A stretch of 33,355 nucleotides of DNA from Deltaproteobacteria bacterium (GTDB lineage: Bacteria > Desulfobacterota > Desulfarculia > Adiutricales > Adiutricaceae), in contig JAISRZ010000040.1 in the NCBI GenBank assembly GCA_031273455.1, forward strand, positions 1-33,355, in the 5' to 3' direction. Both the position numbers and the translations under genes were made by a program. Of this stretch, positions 27,123 through 33,355 are shown one piece after another; the stretch's first letter is position 1, and every line of letters starts with the position of its first letter. Under the pieces are notes generated by a model, which worked only from the letters and a program-made list of their open reading frames with translations, was not told where the DNA came from and did not search any database.

Positions 27123-27627
27123 ACCTCCGCTTAAAGCTAATAACCGAATCGCCCTGGAGGACGGTCACGAAGCTATGTTCCCATGGCCGACAGGATTTGA
27201 TAAGAGAACTCGAAAATCCAGTCTCCCGGGTCCGGATCTGGTCGGGCTTCAACGCTATGACGCTCCGCGTTTTGTTTTTGGTCAAGTAAAGTCTTCTTCT
27301 GAGAATCGCGCGCCTCCACAAGTTGTCAATTCCACAGATGATTGCCTCTGTAAACAGATGTTCCAACTTCGACATCAAGAATTCCAACCAACACTTATCA
27401 GTTGGCTGTCGCCGCGGATACGTGGCGCCAGTTGGGAGGATTCCTTCAATAAAGCCTTGAAACGTTACTCCGAGGGAGACCTATGGCTTGTCGGCGCGCT
27501 GGTTAGCGGAAGTCGTGAACCTGTCGAAACTGACTTAACAAATATCCGCGCTAGAATAGATCATCAGGCTGGCGCGGCGGAAGTCCATCCGCTTGGATTT
27601 TATCTACCTTATCACAAAAACAACTGA
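26980..27627 (+). CDS. Small PD-(D/E)XK-like (HamA-like?) putative nuclease; start uncertain
   Basis: Up to 215 aa from TTG 26980. The part before about residue 48 overlaps conserved methyltransferase motif X in another frame and may not be translated. The likely core has acidic residues in L-E-D-G-H-E-A-M-F, then G-P-D-L with D86, then F-G-Q-V-K-S-S with Q102 and K104. This is the spacing of a PD-(D/E)XK nuclease with QxK in the third motif. A downstream helicase of HamB type suggests the HamA (DUF1837) family, though this protein is short for it. Between 27122 and the ATG at 27175 no standard start exists in frame, and starting at 27175 would remove the acidic helix. Translational coupling, a rare start codon or an N-terminal truncation are all possible. 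Confidence 0.62.
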   Translation: MATLSRPRSLKLLEELYSRLSNAKFSPYFQRIEFTRKKLCFLVNVTIEPPLKANNRIALEDGHEAMFPWPTGFDKRTRKSSLPGPDLVGLQRYDAPRFVFGQVKSSSENRAPPQVVNSTDDCLCKQMFQLRHQEFQPTLISWLSPRIRGASWEDSFNKALKRYSEGDLWLVGALVSGSREPVETDLTNIRARIDHQAGAAEVHPLGFYLPYHKNN

Positions 27628-27659
27628 GTTGGCCTTATCAACGGTAAGGAGACGACCCA

Positions 27660-30600
27660 ATGAGCGCGTTCCCTACGGATATTCTCATAAATAAAACAGG
27701 TGTAAGAGAAACGCTGACTCAAGCCTCCTTCCACGCTAAAGCCTTGTTGGCTAAAACCACGCTGAAGCGTATCGCTGAACGTGATCCAACATTGCTTGCG
27801 TCAATACAGCCTGACATGAGGCGTGATTTAGAAGAAGCCTTGTATTTGATTGAGCTGCGATGCCTCGACCTGGCCGTGGCCTGGCGCCGGGATATCCGAT
27901 CAAATGAAGGGATCGAGTTCCGTAATTACTGCTCGCTGGCGTTTGATATTCGACGGACGCTTCCGCTTGGAAAAACCGATGATGACCGTGTTAAAGGCGC
28001 TATTCGCCTCGCGGCTGTCGCGGTATTGGGAGATCGGAACTCCGACATTAGGCGTTATCTTAATGAGAATACCTGGCCGGTATCCGAGGTGAGCCCCGAA
28101 GACACAGGATGGCCTAAGCTGGTCCTTTTTCGGGTGGCGAACGCTTTTCTGCTGGTAGTGCGGAAAAGGAACTGGGATGACCTTCGCGCCGTAGCCGAAT
28201 CTATAGCGTCACTGCGCCAAAATCAACAGTTGTATGAGCGAGATTACCTCCAACAGGATAACGGGCTGCGTCAAGTCGCGGCCTTTGAGCTGGTAGCCTT
28301 CTATCATTTGGCGAAAGCTGTCGAGATACTTGGCGTATTTGTCGGCAAAGGCGCGCCTCGCGCAGCGTTGGACGATGTTGATTTTCATCTTGCGAACTCC
28401 ATCAAAGCGGCGGATTCCGCTGGTATCATTGAGCTAGGTTCACTCCTGCGGTGGATAAGCATGGCCGCTCGGGCGCTTATCCGCTCCACTATTTGGCGCC
28501 AATTGTCCGCTTATAACAGTAAGTTGACTGACTTCAAGCGCGCGTTGACTGATGAACCGCGGCTACGTCCGCTATTTGAACTGTCGCCACCGCAACGCGA
28601 CACCATCCAGGAGGTCATGCGTACTGGCAATCGAGCGGTGGTGGTCGAAATGCCAACCTCCAGTGGTAAAACCCTGCTGGCTGAAATCCGCATCATTCAG
28701 ACGAAGGTTAATGTCGCTAACGCCTGGATTGCTTATCTGGCGCCAACGCGGGCTCTAGTCAATCAAGTCACTGTCCGCCTTCGCCGAGATCTCGGACCGT
28801 TAGGATTCAAGATCGAACAAGCCACTCCCGCCTATGAATTGGATGCCTTGGAAGAGGAATTATTGACTGATCCTGGCGGTTTCGATGTGTTGGTGACCAC
28901 CCCAGAGAAGCTCGATTTATTCATCCGTAGCGGAGCCGTTAACCAAGGAGACCGCCCGCTAGGCTTGGTGGTGATGGATGAGGCGCATAATCTTGGCGAT
29001 GGAGAACGGGGACTTCGGAGTGAACTTGCGCTCGCTACTATCAACCGTGAATCACCAGACACTCACTTCTTGCTCCTGACTCCATTTATACCTAACGCGA
29101 AAGAACTTGCGAATTGGTTAGATGATGAGCGTTCTTGTAGTGTAACTCCATCAAATTCTATCAACTGGCAGCCCAATGATCAGATGATTGCTCTTGTTTA
29201 TCCAAAAGGTCGGGGCAAAGTGTGGGGGCTCGAGCTAAAACCCCTTCACGTCAGTCAAACGTATCGCCAACCAATCGCCTTTGATGAGCGCGTAACCATT
29301 GATCCTGAGCGATCGCGTGACATTACGTTGTCAAACGCTAAGTCATCGAAGCTCGGAGTGTCCGCGCTCATCGCTGAAGCCCTGGCTTCTCATGGAAGTT
29401 CCATCGTCTTAGCGTATTCCCCAAACGATTGCTGGAATCTCGCTGATAAATTGGCTTCAACGCTTCCCAGCAAACAAAGCGATAGGCTTACGCTCGTAAG
29501 AGAATTCGTGAAAGCGGAATACGGGGAGGATTTCGCTTTATACTCCCTTCTGGGAAAAGGCCTTGGGGTTCATCACTCGGGCATTTCACCTGACGTAAGG
29601 GCCCTTTTGGAATGGTTGACCGAGGAGAATGAATTAGTGGCGTTGGTAGCCACGACCACTGTGGCGCGGGGTTTAAACTTCCCTATTTCCAATGTTATTC
29701 TATCAACCCACTTCAAATCGATTCGGATAGGCAAATCATTTACCAAAAGTCAACTACGCCCAGATGAATTCTGGAACATCGCTGGTCGGGCCGGACGCCT
29801 ATTCCAGGATACGCTTGGGCTTGTTATTTTTGCCTCCCAAAAACCAGATGATAATTCTTTGGAAGCCTTTGTGAATAACAAAGTAGTCGAATTGGCGTCA
29901 TCTCTTGAGCGGATGATTGAAGATACGGTCAAAAAAGGTTGGGATCTCGATCTGCGTCGTTTGGTTAAAAACGACATTAAGTGGTCTAGCTTCGTCCAAT
30001 ACTTGGCCCACAGCTACCGAAAGATTGGTGACCATGCGCAGTTTCTAACAGATACTGAAAAGTCGCTCAAACGTACTTACGCCTTCCATCGACTGAGCGC
30101 GCGTCAGCCTGAATTGGCCGAACAACTGATCGAATCAACCAGGATATACGCTAATCAACTCAGAAATCTACCCGATGGAGTCTTAACTCTTGTTGACAGC
30201 TCCGGATTTTCACCAGAGAGCGTTATGGATCTGCTCCATGACAAAAAATCTTTCAGCCTTCAAGCGGAAGATTGGAGCCCAAGCCGTCTTTTCCAATCTG
30301 ATGGTAACGGCCTGAAACGCCTTGTTGACCGCTTGCTCAAAATTCCTGAGTTGAATATACCAACTGTTGGTGTCGGCGATGGAACTCACATCGCTTCCAT
30401 CATTAAGATGTGGGTGTCCGGCAAGACGTTGCGGGAAATCGCCGATCAGCGCTTTACGGACGTCCAAGATACCCAAAGGCGTCTTACGGAATGTAGCCGC
30501 ATGATCTATCAGACTCTCACTCATAAGGTTTCATGGGGAATTGGAGCTCTTCAGTCAATGAGCGAGCTTGCGGACGCGAATTTGTCAGATGACGTTAAGG

Positions 30601-30893
30601 ACTCGATTCGTTCAGCGCCGTCAATGATCTATTTTGGCGTTCCCACTATCGAGGCGGTTCTTATGCGGAGCTTGGGTGTGCCCCGTTTGATTAGTGTTGC
30701 TATGGGGAATAGATTTAGGCTAGACGCGACCGACTCTTTGCGAGCGCCGCGTCTTCAAAAAGCGAGGGCCTGGCTTGAACAAAGCCTCACCGAAACTTGG
30801 CGTGAAGTAGCCGAGGAATCCAACATACAACATATGGATGGGGAACGGATGCGGGACGCGTGGCGCGTTATCTCCGGCAATCATACCTTGTAA
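27660..30893 (+). CDS. Ski2/Hel308-like SF2 helicase (HamB-like)
   Basis: A 1077-aa protein. An alpha-helical N-terminal region (1-310) of unknown function precedes the helicase core. Motif I is M-P-T-S-S-G-K-T (331-338), Ia A-P-T-R-A-L-V, Ib T-T-P-E-K-L-D, and II D-E-A-H (440-443). The motif III position reads L-T-P, not S/T-A-T. Motif V is A-T-T-T-V-A-R-G-L-N (664-673) and VI is G-R-A-G-R (709-713). A long C-terminal region resembles winged-helix/helical domains of the Ski2-like group (W-V-S-G-K-T-L-R-E-I-A). HamB of Hachiman is the closest family I can name; domain confirmation is needed. AAGGAG at 27646-27651 lies 8 nt before the ATG, and the gap to the nuclease gene is 32 nt. Confidence 0.85.
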   Translation: MSAFPTDILINKTGVRETLTQASFHAKALLAKTTLKRIAERDPTLLASIQPDMRRDLEEALYLIELRCLDLAVAWRRDIRSNEGIEFRNYCSLAFDIRRTLPLGKTDDDRVKGAIRLAAVAVLGDRNSDIRRYLNENTWPVSEVSPEDTGWPKLVLFRVANAFLLVVRKRNWDDLRAVAESIASLRQNQQLYERDYLQQDNGLRQVAAFELVAFYHLAKAVEILGVFVGKGAPRAALDDVDFHLANSIKAADSAGIIELGSLLRWISMAARALIRSTIWRQLSAYNSKLTDFKRALTDEPRLRPLFELSPPQRDTIQEVMRTGNRAVVVEMPTSSGKTLLAEIRIIQTKVNVANAWIAYLAPTRALVNQVTVRLRRDLGPLGFKIEQATPAYELDALEEELLTDPGGFDVLVTTPEKLDLFIRSGAVNQGDRPLGLVVMDEAHNLGDGERGLRSELALATINRESPDTHFLLLTPFIPNAKELANWLDDERSCSVTPSNSINWQPNDQMIALVYPKGRGKVWGLELKPLHVSQTYRQPIAFDERVTIDPERSRDITLSNAKSSKLGVSALIAEALASHGSSIVLAYSPNDCWNLADKLASTLPSKQSDRLTLVREFVKAEYGEDFALYSLLGKGLGVHHSGISPDVRALLEWLTEENELVALVATTTVARGLNFPISNVILSTHFKSIRIGKSFTKSQLRPDEFWNIAGRAGRLFQDTLGLVIFASQKPDDNSLEAFVNNKVVELASSLERMIEDTVKKGWDLDLRRLVKNDIKWSSFVQYLAHSYRKIGDHAQFLTDTEKSLKRTYAFHRLSARQPELAEQLIESTRIYANQLRNLPDGVLTLVDSSGFSPESVMDLLHDKKSFSLQAEDWSPSRLFQSDGNGLKRLVDRLLKIPELNIPTVGVGDGTHIASIIKMWVSGKTLREIADQRFTDVQDTQRRLTECSRMIYQTLTHKVSWGIGALQSMSELADANLSDDVKDSIRSAPSMIYFGVPTIEAVLMRSLGVPRLISVAMGNRFRLDATDSLRAPRLQKARAWLEQSLTETWREVAEESNIQHMDGERMRDAWRVISGNHTL

Positions 30894-31395
30894 AGTCTGT
30901 TTGTTATCAGCCTGAAGAATAGATTTGAAACCAATTAACGGAAATGATGGGTAAGGCTATCTTATGCCATCTTATGAGAATATCTGACATTTAGTCAAAG
31001 AAATAATTTTAATACACGCTAAATAGATTTTTTAATTAATTTTGCGCTAAATTACGGCTTTTAAACTATTATATTGGCTGTAAAATATGACCTGGAAAAA
31101 ATTCTGAATTTTTATAGATCGAAAAAAAAATTGGGAATTTAGGCTAAAATCGATTCTGAGGCCAAGCTCATCTGGCGCCCCTAGCGATGCTGACCAAGCT
31201 AGTTAAGCTCTCAACTATAATCGCCATAGGAATAATTTAATGATCTAGGAAAGATTTTTCCTCTAAACTTCCCATATAACGCTAAAAATACCCCTAAAAA
31301 GAGATTTAAAAATCTCTTTTTAGGGGTAAATAAATTGGTTTAAACCTAAAAGCTAAAACTTGGCCGCCAAGGCCCAAAAGTTTAAGGGCCTATTT
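30894..31395. other. Convergent intergenic region
   Basis: 500 bp between the helicase and the minus-strand TusA-like gene. It is AT-rich, with no supported gene. The only clear element is the symmetrical hairpin at 31289-31328. Confidence 0.6.
31289..31328. terminator. Bidirectional intrinsic terminator with 19-bp perfect stem
   Basis: Positions 31289-31307 are perfectly complementary to 31310-31328. The inner stem GAGATTT/AAATCTC is flanked by AAAAA on one side and TTTTT on the other, so it ends with a U-tract in either direction. It fits convergent termination of the helicase operon (plus) and the yedE-tusA operon (minus). Confidence 0.85.
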
Positions 31396-31608
31396 TTAGC
31401 TTAAAGGGCCGATCTCCAAGGTGATCTCATCGCCATTCCGGCTAATGGCCACAGTCCTTTTCTGGCTTTTAAGGGTCCGAGAGATACTTTCAAAAGCGCT
31501 TTCGCTATTGATTAAGACCGTGATGGGCCCCTTTTCTTTTTTAAGGGCGCTCATGACCATGCTTAAAGGTTGGGGGCAACTTAAACCCCGGGCGTCAATG
31601 GCGCTCAT
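31396..31608 (-). CDS. TusA/SirA-like sulfur carrier protein (YedF N-domain type)
   Basis: A 70-aa TusA-family protein with the diagnostic L-S-C-P-Q-P-L near residue 9-15; the cysteine carries persulfide (or possibly selenium). It is encoded 11 nt downstream of the YedE transporter in one operon. In selenium-linked loci YedF usually has a second DsrE-like domain (about 200 aa in total); here only the TusA domain exists. AAGGGG, which overlaps the yedE stop codon, lies 7 nt from the ATG, indicating translational coupling. Confidence 0.9.
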   Translation of the reverse strand: MSAIDARGLSCPQPLSMVMSALKKEKGPITVLINSESAFESISRTLKSQKRTVAISRNGDEITLEIGPLS

Positions 31609-31619
31609 AGTAGGGCCCC

Positions 31620-32708
31620 TTAGGCTTTCTTGGCGAGGCCAGTGATGGCGATCAAAAAGATCATCACCAAGCTGATAACCCCAATCCCCGCCCCGTGGGG
31701 ACCTAGCCCCGCCCCACTGGAGGCGGCGCTAAAGTTATGAGCCATGGCTAAACCTAACAATAACCCTAAGACAAAAACGCCAGCGTCGGCATCGCCCTCG
31801 CCAGCTAAAAAGAGCTGCCGACCTGGGCAACCGCCCGCTAAGGCCGCCCCAAAGCCCACGATGACTAGACCGAAAAAGTTCCAGAATTGGAGCTGATGGG
31901 CGATGGGCTGCTTCTCAAAGCCTGGGTGAAACTGGCCAAACGCTAGGTTAGCCACAAAAGCCGCCGCCACAAAGCCCATGACGCCTAAAAGAAGATGGAA
32001 TTGTTTAAATAGAACGGCGTTCTGGATGGCCCCAATGGAGCAGAAGCGGCTCCGTTGCCCGAAGTAGCCGATCACGATGGCGAAGATCAAAGAAGCCCAC
32101 AGAGGAGCCCTTTGGCTACCAGGGCCGCCGACCGAGTAGAAAAGAAGGTCGTTTTTGGCTTGGCCCTCGATAGGCGGATAGGCCACCCTTAAATACAAAA
32201 GACCAATCATCAGAAGGACAAAGGCTAGGCCAAAAAGAAGCGTGGACTTCTGGCTAGCCCCTAAAGAGAAATTACGGCTAATAAAGTAAGCCCCGATTAA
32301 AACGCCCACCGCTAAGCCGATTATCCCGAAGATGGCGTTCCAGTCGCCCCCAGCCAACCTGAGTAAAGCCCGCCAAGGGCAGCCTAAAAAAATAAGGGCC
32401 CCGATCCCCACAAAGGCCCCCAAGAAGAACCGGATAAGCGGGCTAGAGCCCATCCGAGGCTTAAACTCCCCACTTAAGATGGCGGCGGCGAAAGCCCCTA
32501 AAACCAGACCCATAATCTCCGGCCTTAAGTACTGGACCACCTCAGCCCGATGAAGGCCCACCGCCCCAGAAACGTCCCGACCGAAACAAGCCACGCAAAG
32601 ACCCATATTCCCGGGATTGCCCAGCTTTTGTAACACCGCCGCCCCTAGACCGATAAAGAGCCCAGCGACCACCACTCCCTTAGTGGAAGAAAAAAATCCA
32701 TTGGACAT
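31620..32708 (-). CDS. yedE: YedE-family putative selenium/sulfur transporter
   Basis: A 362-aa polytopic membrane protein (about 9-10 helices). It matches the YedE/YeeE family, and specifically the selenium-metabolism subgroup: C-V-A-C-F-G-R-D, V-Q-Y-L-R-P-E-I, F-L-G-C-P-W-R, R-S-R-F-C-S-I-G, and G-G-C-P-G-R-Q near the C terminus. The conserved cysteines are thought to pass the sulfur or selenium species through the membrane to the partner TusA-like protein. GGAGAGGG lies 6 nt before the ATG, a strong ribosome-binding site. No other selenium genes (selD, selA, selB, yedF long form) are in the window, so selenium rather than thiosulfate/sulfur as substrate is inferred from family subgroup only. 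Confidence 0.88.
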   Translation of the reverse strand: MSNGFFSSTKGVVVAGLFIGLGAAVLQKLGNPGNMGLCVACFGRDVSGAVGLHRAEVVQYLRPEIMGLVLGAFAAAILSGEFKPRMGSSPLIRFFLGAFVGIGALIFLGCPWRALLRLAGGDWNAIFGIIGLAVGVLIGAYFISRNFSLGASQKSTLLFGLAFVLLMIGLLYLRVAYPPIEGQAKNDLLFYSVGGPGSQRAPLWASLIFAIVIGYFGQRSRFCSIGAIQNAVLFKQFHLLLGVMGFVAAAFVANLAFGQFHPGFEKQPIAHQLQFWNFFGLVIVGFGAALAGGCPGRQLFLAGEGDADAGVFVLGLLLGLAMAHNFSAASSGAGLGPHGAGIGVISLVMIFLIAITGLAKKA

Positions 32709-33196
32709 TATTTACCCTCTCCAAAACACCATGGCTTTTGGCCAAAAAAACCCTCATGGCGGTGACTAATCGCCGGGCGCGCTAAAAAAGGCCGGAAGTT
32801 AGGCTAAGCCTTTCTCGACCAAGGACTCCGCCCGCCAGAAACCAGACTGGCGGTATTATTAAGATCTATAATCTTAACTATTTAAATTTATCATATAACT
32901 ACCAAATTGACGCAGCCCTGTCAAGTCCTTATTTGACGCCGGTTAGCGTTGATTAGCGCTTACTTTTTAAGGTGACAAAACCCCTTAAGCCATTAGCGAA
33001 AGGATAAGAAACTAAAATAAATATGCGGCTAACAACAAGCTCAAATTTTGGCTAAATATGACTAAATTATGACCTAAAGTCGCTTCAAAGTTTAGCCAAA
33101 AGAGATCCAAAAAATGGCCTATAGAACCTAACCGGTCTAGGAGTCGCGGCTGGGTAAAGCTGACTCTGGTTGGTCTAACGGGGAAGCTAGGAGGCT

Positions 33197-33241
33197 AGGA
33201 GGTTGATTAGGAGGTGGATTAGGAGTTGGATTAGGAAAATT
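33197..33241. repeat. 12-bp tandem repeat (AGGAGGTNGATT-like)
   Basis: Three imperfect 12-bp units at 33197-33208, 33209-33220 and 33221-33232, plus a partial fourth, lead directly into the 9-bp array. Confidence 0.8.
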
Positions 33242-33355
33242 AGGCGGTCAAGGCGGTCAAGGCGGTCTAGGCGGTCTAGGCGGCCAAGTCGGTTAAGGCG
33301 GCCAAGTCGGTTAAGGCGGCCAAGTCGGTTAAGGCGGCCAAGTCGGTTAAGGCGG
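33242..33355. repeat. 9-bp / 18-bp tandem repeat array running off the window
   Basis: Twelve 9-bp units plus 6 nt: two AGGCGGTCA, two AGGCGGTCT, then four alternating pairs AGGCGGCCA-AGTCGGTTA (a perfect 18-bp higher-order unit). The array continues past the edge. All units are multiples of 3. On the minus strand one frame stays open from 33355 to a TAG at 33187-33189 and encodes R-L-N-R-L-G / R-L-D repeats, so a gene end cannot be excluded. Confidence 0.92.

Larger units (their letters stand above)
32709..33355. other. Right-edge intergenic region
   Basis: 650 bp with no supported gene. TGTCAA at 32919-32924 (TTGACA on the minus strand) could be the -35 of the yedE promoter, but the best -10 is 19-20 nt away. 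It is part of a small dyad TTGAC/GTCAA at 32907-32924. From about 33181 the sequence becomes repetitive up to the window edge. Confidence 0.55.

Noticed and set aside
33242..33355. CRISPR array
   Set aside because: The units are 9 and 18 bp, contiguous and without unique spacers. This is a tandem repeat.

Overview
The window looks like a chromosomal segment of an anaerobic bacterium. Deltaproteobacteria in the broad sense (Desulfobacterota) are the best guess. That is inferred from an HdrA/Flx electron-bifurcation operon, a YedE-type selenium/sulfur transporter paired with a TusA-like protein, and several AAA-ATPase_like/PD-(D/E)XK genes. No rRNA, tRNA or other phylogenetic marker was seen, so the assignment stays tentative. 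Host genes combine GC-rich codons (GCC, GGC, ACC) with heavy use of TTA for leucine.

Layout, left to right. (1) 1-2037: a full-length AAA-ATPase_like + PDDEXK_9 protein. (2) 2367-8459: a tight three-gene operon with a membrane-anchored SGNH-hydrolase/esterase fusion and both halves of a heterodimeric ABC exporter of MdlAB/TM287-288 type. (3) 8630-14179, minus strand: two paralogous large MscS-family channels in tandem. (4) A 1.2-kb AT-rich spacer that ends in a consensus sigma70 promoter at 15236-15263. (5) 15376-21780: a five-gene electron-transfer operon, HdrA-FlxD(MvhD)-FlxC-FlxB-FlxA, closed by a good intrinsic terminator. HdrA is an unusual 1002-aa double protein, and no HdrB or HdrC is encoded. 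(6) 22653-25859: two more AAA-ATPase_like paralogues with damaged motifs. (7) 26124-30893: a three-gene cassette of 5-methylcytosine methyltransferase, small PD-(D/E)XK-like protein and Ski2/HamB-like helicase. It resembles a defense or restriction system and differs from its neighbours in codon use. (8) 31396-32708, minus strand: TusA-like protein and YedE transporter, separated from the cassette by a symmetrical terminator. (9) A repeat-rich right edge with 12-bp and then 9-bp tandem units running off the window.

How the genes may work together. The Flx module (FlxA NAD(P)H/FAD subunit, FlxB and FlxC Fe-S subunits, FlxD [2Fe-2S] adaptor) should pass electrons from a pyridine nucleotide to HdrA for flavin-based bifurcation. 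The high-potential acceptor side (HdrBC) must be encoded elsewhere or be replaced. The SGNH/esterase protein and ABC exporter probably serve envelope or acyl-substrate processing. The methyltransferase-nuclease-helicase cassette is the best candidate for an under-described system: a Hachiman-like pair with its own DNA methylase.
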